From NCBI GenBank assembly GCA_019843655.1, contig JACDQD010000103.1, positions 4,836,001 through 4,900,000 of the forward strand: 64,000 bases of DNA, in the 5' to 3' direction. Made by a program: the position numbers and the translations under genes. Shown one piece after another: positions 1 through 19,234 of the stretch. The notes under the pieces were generated by a model. The model was not told the DNA's origin and made no database searches. It saw only the letters and a program-made list of their open reading frames with translations. Within the stretch, counting starts at the first letter, position 1. Each line of letters begins with the position of its first letter. This DNA comes from Lethocerus indicus. Taxonomy: Eukaryota > Arthropoda > Insecta > Hemiptera > Belostomatidae.

Positions 1-3000
1 TTAGGAATATTGGAAATGTTGTTTTTAAATTTTACCGGCGAGGAAACTTCATTGGAAGATATCAAATAACCTCTGGGTAAATAAAATAACATAATATTGT
101 CAGCAAGGTAATGCGAGTATATCTAGATAAATTAGCTATTAATTGACGACATATATAATTTCAAGTTTATTAAGTTAATTAATGGGTAAACATGTTGTTA
201 TAAAACGTAAAAGTTATAACGTCATTTTATAACAGATACCACAGGTAAACATTTCCGTACACTAAATCTAAACTATTCTTATGTCCTGATAAATCGTCGA
301 AGTATAGTGTACTAACATTTATAATGTATTCCTATAAGATGTAATCATCTCCGGAGACAATTTTCGATCACCTCTAGGGTGGGATTACAGGAAAGACCTC
401 TCGTGAGATGTGGGGTAATCAAATGAAAGAGGAAACGCAGACTGGAAGAGAAATAAAAATGTGAAAACCGGACGGAAGAGGACAGATATGAAAAAGCTTA
501 AGGGGATGGAGGCGGGCAGATATAGAGATGCCGGGGAATATCCCGTATCTCCGCGTCATTTGATGGACCATCTTCTTCACCTGGATCATAAAACTCCAGG
601 GAGGACAGGATAGGACATAAATAAGGAGGGGAGAACTGAGGGGCCTTCAGGGCTATTTGTATCAGAAATAATATCCAATTTAAAACCTGATGTTCTCGTC
701 ATTTATCGTCCAGGCAATGAACGGACGTTCAAATAAACGGGACGGAGCGATTGCAAGTCGGGTGCCTCCATTTATAAACGATTTCAACGTTTTATTCGAA
801 TAATGGTATTTTTATCACACGGAACCCGAATGATATGTGAGACCAGAATTTCGTACAGAACATGTTTACTTTAATAGGCAGATGCAATAAATTAAAACAT
901 ATTAGCGGCTCGAAACTTCTTTCCGCTTAAAATTTGTTAATGCCTGTTATTATATTATTCGTTGGACCCGTTCCTAGTTGTCTGCCGGAGCGATAGGTTG
1001 GTTCGATGGAGTCTACAATGGAAGAAAACCCTTTCAGATTTGACCGCCCGCCTGTTCAAAAATTCTAGACCAAAAAGAAAATTTATTCCCGCGCGATAAA
1101 ATGGCGGTGTCCTCTTTGTACTATGAGTGAGGCCCACGAGGAATTATTCATAGTATATGTACACCATGGTATATATTTCAAGGGACCTCATCGGCCCTGC
1201 GTTGGATCCGGAACGCCCGTCCGGTTTCGGTTTGCGGGAAAAACACCTCGCCCTGATTAAGAAATATGGGGTTGTACGAATAATATTGCAGTGTGTAGCT
1301 TCAGATCTCGTCCCATGACTTTGGCCTTAAGAGAAATTATAAAAATATGTTTATATATATAATAAAAATAAAATATATAGCTGAAAAACATTATTTATTT
1401 TCTCTCGGTTATCATTGGGCGGGGGGGGGGCATTAAAACTCAATTTCGTGTCGTGATGTAAATATAAATTTGACAAAATTAAAATCAGAAACGTTTAACA
1501 AATTTTTTAAAATATTGACAATCAATAATGCAATTTATATTTATCGTATTTGTTTTATCATTTTAACTATATCCGGTTCACCAATTTTGTTTAGCACCCC
1601 TGTAATAATACATTAATGTATTTTCCCGGCCTCAGTTATGCATTCCATATTTATAAGTACAGCCCATTATACCCGGTTGTTTATATTGTGGTCAGGTTTG
1701 AATTAATCAATTTAACGGCACCAAACACAAAGTCTACATGGAATACCAAGACAACGCAATTATATTTGTATACGTAATTTCCATTTTAATTAAGAATGCA
1801 CTGTTATTTCACAAATTAATTTGGTACATTAATTAGTACCAAAATGTAAAGAATTCTTGTTTGTTATTATTTGAAATTTGGTTGTATCGTTCGTTCGGAT
1901 CTTCGAGAGGAGAGGTTCTCCAGAGAGAACCTGACTTTTTTTATCTAACTAATGTTGGCGACAGTTTGAGGGCTCAAATAATTGAGCAAACATTTGCCTT
2001 TTCCCCCGCGCTGTGGGCCCTTTCTTCGCCCAGTCTTACAGTCTAAGTAGCCGAATTTTTGAGCTTTAATATCCTAATTCTCCACGTTCAATAGATTTCC
2101 CAATTGACAGAGTTGTAATACAAGTCGAGCTTCTCGAAGAAAGTACTAAGGGAAGTACTGCGGGAACTAATAAGGTCGTTTCAATAATAAACCTTAAATT
2201 CGGTAAACTTAAATATTTTCTCCCTTTCTACGTGTCCAATTTCATATTAGACTGATGCAAGAGTTACAAGGAAATTTGTTCACGCATTATACTTCGACCC
2301 TTCCATCTTATATAATTTTCAATTCTCTGTTTCACTGGCTCTTAAATGAAAACAACCGAAAAAAGAATTTTCCCAGGCTAATTTTTCAACCACCGTAAAT
2401 AATCAGAAATTCTGTTCGCTTTATACAGCCGACAGCCGGTATCGTTTACGTTTATTGCAGTTAAGTCAAAAAAATATTACCTCTGCCCTCCCCTCATCGC
2501 CGAGTTGTGTACGATGAGCCTTGCCTCGGCGATTTAGGGCCACCGCCTCGGTTTATTAAACAAAAATGAAAATAAACAATGTTTTATTAGCGGGCGGATC
2601 TAATAACGCCGAATGCAATAGGGGCCGACGTTAATAAATCCATAAATAACAGTTAAAAGGAGATCCTGTCGGGAACGAAACGCGAGATTAGGCACGGCAA
2701 AATATCGCCCCGGGAAATCAGAGGGGGAGACCGCCCTCCCAATTAGCCCATCCAATGTGTTGGCCGGTTCCAATTTCAGTAAATTTCTAGTCTGGCAAAA
2801 CAACTAAATATAATTAGGACCTGCCAAAAGGATTTATAAATCCCAGGATCGGTATACTGAAAGTAAAAGACCCTATGTAAAATAAGGAAGGCAGTCTAGC
2901 ATTCAATTTTTCAATAAAATAAAAACTTGGACGTTCTCCGAGGATTATCAGCTAACTCCGATCGTTATCTCATCTATTAAGTGACAAACACCATTATTTC

Positions 3001-6000
3001 TATTAATTTCTATAGGAGATTCGTTACAATATACATGAGTAGGATAAGGCACGTTTTTCTTTTATAAAAGAAAGAGGTCGAAGGATAACGTTCTGCTTAT
3101 AGTAGAGAATTATAGACGCCGACCCGGGCGGGCAGAAAAACACATGAATTCCTGAAAGCCTGACAACCTTTCGATCCCGTACGCTTCATTCCCTCCCCCT
3201 TAGCAAGCATTTGTAGGAATGCCAAATTGAAGGTAAATTAATTAGAGGGAATATTCACGACTGCAGTTTAAAATAAACAGTACCTTGAAATTAATCACTT
3301 CCTAAAAAAAAGGTAATACGCCTCAATTTTACAAGGCCCCGGTCGAACTGTCAATTATTTCTATTGAGGATAGGGTTATAATTTGTATTAGTTTTATTGC
3401 ATGTTCTGTTTTCTGAGATAGTTCCTCTCAGCGTCTACTAATTTACAAAAGAGTAAGATCCTGATGATGGAACCAATACGAGTTCCAACGTCCGAAACGG
3501 ACAACACCCGAGATGGCCCCAGAAGGAAAGGGCATAAGCCCTTCTAATGTAGCCCGCATGGGGTATTTCTAATCGCGGAACAGTATGGGGTCAACTCCTG
3601 TCAACCGAGGTTCTTTCCCACAACATTAGGCAACATTACCGGAAACCAGTCAGTAACAATTTAATTTCTAGTCGCGGAAATCTTCGCTAAAATTGGCCCT
3701 TGTCTCCGAGCGGTTGGCGGGAGGTGTTCGCGTTATCCTACTCAATTATTTGTCTGAGAGGAACTCTACATGATGTAAAACCTTTCGCTTTATTCATTTA
3801 CACGACCATAAATTCCGGACCGCTGCCTGCTGCCTGCTCTCACCAGTACCATGGAGTTATCTGTTCGTCGGGCTCGAATAGCTAATTTGACAGCTGGATT
3901 TCCACTCGCGCTCTCCTAGTATGAGAGCGTTGTACAGCATGCTGTGCGTAGTATACAGCATGTGTCAAATACTAAATAAACTTTCAGGGAGGCCCTTTCA
4001 ATCGTGAATAAAAAAAGCGGGTAATTTTAGGAACATCGTCCGCAGACTGCGCGCAATTTTGTGTGTTTAACGAAGTGGAAAGATAAAGTGTATTTTATTA
4101 AGCGGCCAAGATGGGTAAGACGGAAAAAATCACTTCTCAGGTAGAAGAAAACACTCCAAGGAAAAGACGAGCTAATTGACGTCTGCTCGTCTGTCCTTTT
4201 CTGAGATTTTAAGTTTAACTAAACCCATTAAATATATTCATGGCTTATAAAACGAAGTTTAATATCTTTTTAAACTCCGGGATTTAATTTCTTTTTAATG
4301 GTATTATAAAATACATAATAATTATTATTCAAATTATTCTAACAGAAATAAAATAAACAGTTTACACAGTTAATTATTGTAAACAGACATTTTTTATTCG
4401 TATATTATTGAGAGGAACACAGGAAATAATAGCCATTTCTTCTCATCGCCAAATTAAATTAGGATAGAGTAAATAAAATAATATTTAACTTGTTGGACTT
4501 ATCATTTTCTGGAAGGTGATTATAAATTTCTCTTGATGCCAATAGATTTCATATTATATCTGAATAATACGGCCGCAAGTAGATAATTACTGTTCGGTAT
4601 TGAGGCATAAATAAATCACAAATTTAATCACATTCAAGTCGAACATTTTATATTATTTAAAACAGAGTTGGAGTTTCTAAATCACGATACAGAGTTATGT
4701 TATTACCCTTATGTTTATACTGCCAGTGTAAATGAAATTTTAATGAGCTTATGAATTTGAGTTCGACATTAAACTGCTTCAATTCTCAATCAGTGCAATC
4801 ATCTGAAAGTTTCTCAAGAAAGTTACTTTGGATTTCTTTTTCATTTTAAACACTAAATAACTGATAAGGGTTGCCACAAAATGAAGGTTCTGTATGCATT
4901 CTAAATTCTAGAAATATTCGTTGCAGTATCGAGTGATTGGTTGATCGAGCGGTTTAACATAGGATAATAGGCGTAGACATTGCTTGGCAGCATTTCAGGA
5001 CCTCTGAAGAAAAATCTCGTTTTCATTTCCTTTTCAATATTAAGAGAGGAGTAAAATATGCTCTTAACATATCAATATACCCCCATATCGATACCCCGTC
5101 AAGTATTTGGACCCATTGAATCGGTAATGGGTGGGGGGGGGTAGGCGAACTGGATGGAATTGTAAGTTGGAGCGAAGCGGTGAAGCACCAGCTAATGGGC
5201 AAGTTGGAAGCCTTTCGACCCGAGTCCGGCACCCCGCTTTTGCATTTGCCAGTCTCCACCCCCAACCATGCCATCACACTACTGCAGACGCCGCTAATGG
5301 CTCGGAATATATTACCAAGAGGAGATATCTCACTCGTAGCGGACGCGGGTTATATATTTTTTGTGTACCCTCTTTAGACTGTTGGCAGGATCATTTGAAA
5401 AATGCGGCGGACAAGCCCTGTTCTCCACTTTGAAGCTTCCGTTCGTTTTTACAGCCAGAGTTCTACTATCCAACTGGTTGGATTCAATCTTGGTTAAAAC
5501 GAGTTCACGATGTCAGACCAACTTAATGGGCAGATCATATGAAAAAGCGGGAATTTTATAGTAAGGCAAACGATGTGGAGAACTTGTATAACTAGTTTAT
5601 ATTTCGCATTCCCTACGAGGAAAACCGGGTGTGAGGAGTCTAACTTTTCAGTACTTTTTTGACTTTCTGCTGTAGCAGAATTATCATATTTTTATTTAAT
5701 ATATAATAACTTCCTTTTTGAGGGCTTTTTGGACACCTTGAATTATGGCCGGTATTTTGTGGATCTCCGAGCCAACGATAAATTTTATATACTTTCCGTC
5801 GGTCTATTGGCGGAATTTCCATCGAGAAGGAACGTCTCGAAACGTGGCGTGATGGATGGGCTTATTACGTGGAACAAAGTGGACACATCCATTAGAGATA
5901 AGGCGCGCGGGGTAACACGAAACTTTAGCTGTTGCATACCACTTCAGAGCGGTCGCGATTATTAAAAAAAGAGTAAAAGAAAAAGAATAAGGAGAAATAG

Positions 6001-7500
6001 AGTAGAGAATTATGAAATTAGGGAACAGGAATTCGGCTAATGTCCACGCCGCACCCCAAAAATTCTTTCCGTTCAGCTAAGATGCTGTAGCCAGAATTAA
6101 GTACTGCTCAATACCATTTAAGGAATCCTACCGAAAATAGCGAAATGTCGAAACGGATTGAGCTTAGGAGTAGATATGGAAAAACACAAAAACAACATGA
6201 TCCAATTAACATTCGCCTTTGTTCTAATAATAAAGTTTCAAAGTTTGATTTCCACATAACAGGACTTATGAAATATACCCCAATTTACATGTCCAATTTA
6301 CGTTACTGGGTACCATTCCCCAGTTGTTAATTGCATACAGATAATCTAATTAAATTGGACTCGACGTCACCCTATTATTTTGGTCCGGGAGGAATTCAAT
6401 TTTGTTCTTGTTCCGGGCTTATAAAAGGGTTTGTAGTGCGCTAAGCTTTCGAGTTATTTCGGAGCACAGGGAAATTGCTCTGGCCACCCTCAGGCTTAGT
6501 GGAGTGTCAAAGCCCGAAGAATTAGCACTCTAAGTCCAGGAGAACTTAAAGGCGAAGGATTAAAGGAATTATTCAAAGGGATGCTACTCTGATTTTCCTA
6601 CCAATGTCCCTTACTGTAGTTTATGGACGAATTTTTTTGTAACTGAGATTTAAATTAAAGTGCACATGTACCAATTTCAATTTCATAACCTTAATATTGC
6701 TTTATATCCTTATGTCGTTTTTCCTTGAAACATTCCACTAATAATTAATACTGTAATAATAATAAACAATAAAAAGAATAAAAACTTGTAATTCCAGTTA
6801 TAGTGCTGACAGTTGACAGGTTTATGGCCTATAAAATGAGAGCGGGTGCTACGAACATTTGAAGAGTTCAAGTTGCCAATGGTCATAAAGGTACCACCTA
6901 TAAATTTTAGGAAATAACGACACTTATGAGTTATTAAACGAAATGTACACAATAAATTGACGGTATAATTCTCATCCACTCGCTAATTTGATAAAAATAA
7001 AAGCCTCGTTGGAGTTAGGGGGGAATTTATTTCCTGAACTGAAATCGGCCGGCTATTTTTCACGTTTTAATCCAGCAAAGTCATGTTATTCTACACGTGA
7101 GGCGGAGGGCGGGGATAAAAAAAATAATGGAAGGAGTGGTTTTGGCCCCTGGCAACAAGTGGATGAGCCGTGGAGGACTGGAGGATTATTTGCGCAGAGG
7201 AGGATGACAATGGGAGGGCATAACTCTTGTATGGGAGCTGGGACGGTACCGGCATTATCCCGGGGGTTGTTTACACGGGCAGCCCTACCAAATTTATGGC
7301 TCTGGCCTGAAAAAAAAAGATATATAAACCCCCTCCATCCCCCTGCCGCCCCACCACCCCTCCTCACCGTGACCCCGGTCTATAGCGAACTCCTGGAGCG
7401 TTGGCCGGTTCAAATTTATGAGAAACCGCCGCTTTGTCGACGCGTGGGTGCCCCACCGAGTGTCACAATTTGAATTCTCGCCTCTGTCTTTTCACGCCGA

Positions 7501-7508
7501 TGACGTCA
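7501..7508 (+). promoter_or_regulatory. Perfect CRE octamer TGACGTCA
   Basis: The palindromic octamer TGACGTCA is the consensus for CREB/ATF-type bZIP factors. It sits in a locally GC-richer block. No promoter or gene start is identified beside it, so function is unproven. Confidence 0.3.
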
Positions 7509-8363
7509 TTTCCGACAGTTCAAGTCAGTGTTACTCGGCTAAAGCGGTGTTACCTTACAGTTTTTATTTATTTAAACTAATTTCTATAAACGTATTTAAA
7601 CAACAGAATTTTCAAAAGACTGAATAATTAAGAATCATTAACTCCAGCCGGCCTACATTTATCTATGAATGACTGAATTCTAAAACATATAACTAACCCA
7701 CGCAAAAATACTGAATAATTGAATATGAGCGTATTCTGCGATATTATTATTTGTTCCCGAAGTTAATATTAATGAACTCCGGCATTATGAATAATTCGGC
7801 GGTTTCTTCCGTCGAAAGATACATAGACCATGTCTATGAATTCTATCAAATTCAGTCGGGCATCTCGTACGTTTTTAACACTCTCGTACCTTACCGCGGT
7901 CGTTCAAATCGAGATGCGGCGATTTGTTTTCTTGAACCAGCGATTACTTTGTACTTGAGCAGGCGCTAGTAGGAGGGTTTGATGTATGCGGGGGGGCTCT
8001 ACGAGGCCCCATTAATCAGCCACTTCCACTCGCCGCTCCGATCGCTCAATCCAACCGACACTTCCCTAAGGACTCCTCTTAGCCATGTCCCTCAATCAAC
8101 CTCCTGTTAAAAAGCTCTCGTCCTTTTCAACCCCTGATTCACGGGGGAGGTGAATCAGGAAGTTTATAAATTTATATAAATGTTACTTAAAAAATGGTTA
8201 TCTTATTCCAGGTTTCGGTAGAATAGTATATATTTTTTTTATTTTCATGCAATGTGCGATATATTTAACGGTTTTTATAAATACAATATTGGAATTTAGT
8301 AGTGTGATAAATTTACAATGCTCATTAATATTTCAGTGTACAGGCGCCGAAAGCATTAATGAT

Positions 8364-8404
8364 AATTCGTTAATAACTATTCGTTAATGGCTATTCGTTA
8401 ATCG
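8364..8404 (+). repeat. Short tandem of a TTCGTTAAT motif
   Basis: Three consecutive ~14-15 bp units each contain ATTCGTTAAT (GATAATTCGTTAAT, then ACTATTCGTTAATGG, then CTATTCGTTAATCGG). Each carries a TAAT homeodomain core. A cluster of identical homeodomain-type sites is typical of enhancers, but it could equally be a chance microduplication. Confidence 0.5.
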
Positions 8405-11400
8405 GTGACTGTACAAAACAATAACAGCCATAAAAAAGGCAGAAAATTGAAAGGCCTATTACAAAGGAATAAGAGCTCATCGTAAATACCTTAAACTGAG
8501 ATTAAGTTGTTGGGGAAAATGTAGACTGTAAATTATCGAGAATTGTCTAAGATATTAAATGATGGGGAAGATAATTTGTTGGCCGCCCGTTAAAGTGACG
8601 TAATTGGAAGGAAAAATGAAACCGATCGGGAACAGGTCAGTAAAACCATTCAAAAGCGCTCTCCTTCCCTCCTCGTCAATCTCTCACCCCCTCTCTCTTC
8701 CTCTCTCTCCCGACCTAGCTGCTTCCCGCAGAAGTAATTTAAAGTAAGGTGGGAAAAGGAGTCCTTTGAATTATTCACCGATAGGAGTGGGACATCTTCA
8801 AAGGGGCCTAATCTCATAAAGGCACGCCCTGTTTGACGGTGTTATTAGCTCGGCCTCTGGGTGGGGGCAACCCAGACGCACACCTCCCCTTAATTATTTA
8901 AATAAACCTACAACCCTATCACAGGTAAATTAACACTTCCTGGCTTAATTATTTCGTCCTACGCCTAGGCAGTGCGAACTAATTAGCCCACTAGGGAATA
9001 GGATGTCTCAGACCGTCCCCTGGGCTCTGCACAAAATCTACGTAGGTGCGCATCGATTTTTGAGCTACATTAAATTCTTAACTGTACTATTTGCGTTCGG
9101 AGAAAACGCTGGAAAATTTGATCATTTGAAATTGTTTCCGAACAACATACTTCCCCTCTTCTACTAACCCTCTTCTTAACTGATATATCAGTGAAAAATA
9201 TTTTTAAATTTGTGCACAAATACGGACGGATAAAATGTCTGCGGGACTAATACCCGTGTTAATGTCTGAATACCGACACATTACAGGAATTATAAGGTAT
9301 ATTCCCAATTAGGCCAAATAACAAACCTGTCAATAACTAATGCTATGGGCTCTATTTGCAGCAGTGTCTAAATTCCGGAGAAGCACCTTATTTGATTGGC
9401 AGGCGAATTAACGGGGGATGAACCGGTTGCCTTATAACGGACATCGAAATAAGTTGTAATTATAACGAGACCAGGTCGTTGATACAACAGTACATAACTA
9501 AAAATATTTTTCGTGGAGAATTTTTATTTTCTGTTTAACAGGTGTCATTAAAAAAATGATATGATTATCTTGTCTGAAAACCGAAATATGTATGGATTTA
9601 TTATATATAAATCCCTTCTAGGTAATGATAAATATAATGAATATATGAAAAACTATTCATAATTTTCAATAACAATAAACCAAAGGTGACGCAACTATAT
9701 GTTCACAATATATTTTACCGCATCGCTCACAGAGGAAAAATAAAGTACTGCGTAAGTAAACTGCGTCGCAAAATCCCATTAAATATCAGAAAACGCCAGA
9801 ACGACAAAAAAATGAATGTCCATCCCACTTGGCACGAGTGCTTATGCTTTACAATTTAAAAAAACAATTCATTACATATGTAAATGGAAAGGAATCAACA
9901 CTATAAATATCTGTCCATTAACTGGCAAAAACTAAGCAGGATTATAAAATTGGAACATCTTGTAAAAGTGTCCATTCTTGGCATGGTTTTTCCAGAAAGT
10001 ATTACAATTTTTGAATGCTTCGGATGTGAATAGAAGTAATTTAGGAATTTTAATTTCTTTCGGTGTAAATCTTAAATATGCATAAGTAACTCTCCTTATG
10101 GCGGGACTTAACCTCTTACTTGAAATGGCACACGAAATTAGGTTGTAATGTTAACGAGATTTCATTCACTGTACTGACCTGCATTGGTAGAATTACCGCT
10201 GATGCTGAATTTTTATGGCCGCGGATAAAAGCGAAAGCGGCGAAAATGACCTGTCATTCGACTGATGATTTTACCGGCAGGAGCAGAAACGCGAAGGACA
10301 CTCGGGAGGGTTACCCGGGTTATAAAGTTATATACGCTGCCATATAAAACCGCGATAGACGTACCCGGCCTTTCTTCTATTCCAGCGACCATAAGGGAGC
10401 CGCCCTTTCCCGGAAGGCTGTAAAACGTTTTTATTTCTTACTTCCTCGACTAAGAGAGTATGGACAATTTTTATTTTCGAGACATTTTAACACGCTTCAG
10501 TTGCAGACGTCTGGGACTCGAGGTGTTTATACACTAATCCTTATAATCTCTATAACAATGACCTGTATAATATTACAAGTAAGGACAAAAGGTTTTGACT
10601 GTGCGAATTTTGAAAATGCAAAGGATCTTTGGAGCAACCATTTCCATTATACCTGAATGAAATTTTGATTAAAACTTTATTTTTTTTGGTCACTAAAATT
10701 GGTCTGGGGCAAGTATGGTCAATGATATTTGTTTTATTGGTACTGTTCTGCTTATCAATCACAGATAGGTGACTTGGAAAGCACTCGCTTATATCATTAG
10801 ATAAACGTGGAATCATAACATGTTATTACGTTAAAGTAATATTATTTTAATGATGAATTGTTAATTCTGTCCTTCTGCACTGGTTGATATGTGATATCCA
10901 AATTATTTTAAGCGTATTATTGTAAATATTGTTTGTTATCATGTTTTACAATATAATATAAACCAATATATGGTTTGTGTGGGTGTGTTTCATCAGTAGC
11001 CTCTGAATGCAGAACTTATAAAGCAATAAAAAATGTTCTAAAATTTGAAGGGAGGCTTCGGATATAAAAATATTCTTTTTCTCATAAATATTAACCGGTC
11101 CTTTAAATCTACTGGAATATTAATAACTGAGAAATGCCTCTCTCAATAGCTCCCCGAGTGTAATCTATTTTCCTTAAAAGCGTTCTGGATTTCGAGTGAA
11201 ACCGGTGTACTAATGGTCTGTCAGGAAAGTTCAGCTAAGCTTAACACTAACACTGGAAAACGAGTGAATCGTTAATGTTTTAGGTAGGTTGATGTGTCAC
11301 TAACCCTCTCTCGGTAATAAGACATTAAAAAATAACCCGTTTCGACAATAACAAAATTCTGTAACTGATGTGTTTTTATCCATTTCTTTACTTATAAGAA

Positions 11401-11614
11401 TTAGGAATATATTATTTATTATTTCGGACTTGCAAAACATAAAGTATTTAAAGGAAATATCATTTAATTTTTCTATTTTGAACTTTATGGTGCGAAAGAT
11501 TGGATGTAAATATTTTACTGCAAAATATATTGAAAAAGTAGGTACGCCATTCTGAAACACCACTGTCATAGTTTTGAAAATTGCAATAAGTGATAAGATT
11601 TCCTCCGTAGTGGC

Positions 11615-11622
11615 TGACGTCA
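11615..11622 (+). promoter_or_regulatory. Perfect CRE octamer TGACGTCA
   Basis: Second exact TGACGTCA in the window, within GGCTGACGTCATACG. The octamer matches the CREB/ATF consensus. The surrounding ~300 bp contain no supported gene, so this is a candidate site only. Confidence 0.3.
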
Positions 11623-12417
11623 TACGCTCGAATATCCTTTCGTAGCGTGAGTGAAACCGCTTCGATCCAAACTGTAAATCGAAAAGGATTTTGGTGCGAA
11701 AACCTGCCCCGAATACTCTTGAAAATATTGTCTCAATCTTATACACCCTCTCGTCTTATGAAGACTTCTACACGGATAAGTCTATTCTTCTTCGTTTTGC
11801 TCCGTCTTCTGTGTATTTTCCTGCCCACAAGCAAAGTAGGATATCTTCTTTAAGACATTTTATTTTAAGTCCCGATTACAATTTTTATTATTATATTTAG
11901 TGTCCGCACGATAGCAATATAGGAAACCACAAACGCAATTTTGATAGAGAATTCCCATTGATAGAACTCCGTAATGAGTTGTTATGAAATCATCTGACCA
12001 TTTCCCCTTAAAGATGGTACAGCCAGTTAGATTTCAAAATACAGTTGTCAATTTTAAGTTGTTCGTAGGAATAGTGATCTGCTGTCGAGAAGTCAGTAAC
12101 GATTTGTAATGTCTTTTAATTTCTGTATGTTTGAGTCTTGTTTGTGGATTCCACGAGTCTTCTGTCCAAATGCCCCAATTAGCGCATTAAAACTCGGGTA
12201 AAATTGAAGATGATAACTTGTTATAATAAGTAACTAAGTTCAGATTTAGCGATTCTTTTCATTTTCTTTTCAGTCAGCAATCTTACATGATACAGGTGCA
12301 ATTCATTTAAGTATTGTCCTGTCATGATTCTCATGATGAAGAAATCGCTCACTGGTGACACCTTCCCGACCACTTATTCATTTAACTGACCTGATCCGTT
12401 ATTCTTGATCACTAGGA

Positions 12418-12615
12418 CTAGTGGAGAAGATCTCTGGGCTCAGTGGCTTTAAGCCGCCGAGGGGAAGATAATGGATGGGTACCATACCAGGGAGCATTGA
12501 GGATGGTTCGAAGGTCTTTCGATTGTAATCTCTGGATGCGAGCAGTGTTGGATGTCTTTGGTGACGATTTTGCGTCGAGCTTACGGCTCCCATGTTGTTA
12601 TTCGGGGTCCGAGGA
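12418..12615 (-). mobile_element. Jockey-clade LINE 3' fragment, internally deleted
   Basis: Read on the minus strand, this segment encodes the C-terminal end of a Jockey-type ORF2. It has ARIQRLQSKDLRTILNAPWY, then a junction, then THPLSSPRRLKATEPRDLLH and a TAG stop (12418-12420). The longer copy at 32 kb has the matching VRIQRFQSKVLRTILNAPWY and THPLSPPRRLKRHWPRDHLG. Relative to that copy about 43 codons between WY and THPLS are missing, with the frame kept across the junction (about 12480). Upstream of KTSNTARIQ the similarity continues at DNA level to about 12615, but the frame is broken. No poly(A) tail or target-site duplication was found for this copy. It is a dead remnant of a related subfamily rather than a recent duplicate, because the two copies differ at many sites. 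Confidence 0.8.
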
Positions 12616-18941
<6,326 letters not shown>

Positions 18942-18985
18942 TCTCCTGAACTGAAACTGATTCTGAGCTTATTTGAAAAGGAAAC

Positions 18986-19234
18986 TCAACAGAGAAATCG
19001 ACAAGTGCAAGTTGAGCACATTCGAATGGCTCCTAGGAACTCCCTTTGACGCTGGGTATTGAAAGCGAGCTCTGTGTACAACCGGACGGGCATGCACTTC
19101 CCTTTCGGTAGTCGTGTGAACGCATTAGGACATAGACCAGGGGAAACTCCAAAGCAATCCAAACCCTTTTCGCACGTGGAGAATCGGTTTCCTATCGCTT
19201 TCAGGTGCACCGATCCCTTTATCCAAGCCTTCAA
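18986..19234 (-). other. Unidentified 82-codon cysteine-rich open frame
   Basis: This minus-strand frame would encode 82 residues with eight cysteines, four of them near the C-terminus in a CSTCTCRFLC pattern. The composition is balanced and less low-complexity than most chance frames in this window. The frame begins only ~50 bp from the AG microsatellite. I recognise no family and see no promoter, splice sites or signal peptide. It may be part of a dispersed repeat or a chance frame; coding status is unproven. Confidence 0.15.

Larger units (their letters stand above)
1..12417. other. Non-coding, probable intron or intergenic DNA
   Basis: No open frame here has recognisable protein motifs or convincing exon structure. 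The sequence is AT-rich, with short blocks that are richer in GC and CpG (for example around 7080-7500 and 8580-8720). It contains a 10-bp G run (1421-1430), a CT-rich stretch with GAGA-type sites (about 8680-8711), a short TTCGTTAAT tandem (8364-8404) and two perfect CRE octamers (7501-7508, 11615-11622). By position it could be intron of the LDLa gene whose last exons lie at 23.8 kb; that is inference, and short upstream exons of a poorly conserved secreted protein could be hidden here. Confidence 0.5.

Noticed and set aside
3695..3790. Possible tRNA-Ser start (CCGAGCGGTTGGCGGGAGG resembles a D-arm)
   Set aside because: No B-box or closing acceptor stem follows within 100 bp.
11300..11746. 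148-codon minus-strand frame that superficially suggests a transposase remnant
   Set aside because: No DDE/D motif, helix-turn-helix or terminal inverted repeats were found; composition is that of AT-rich chance sequence.
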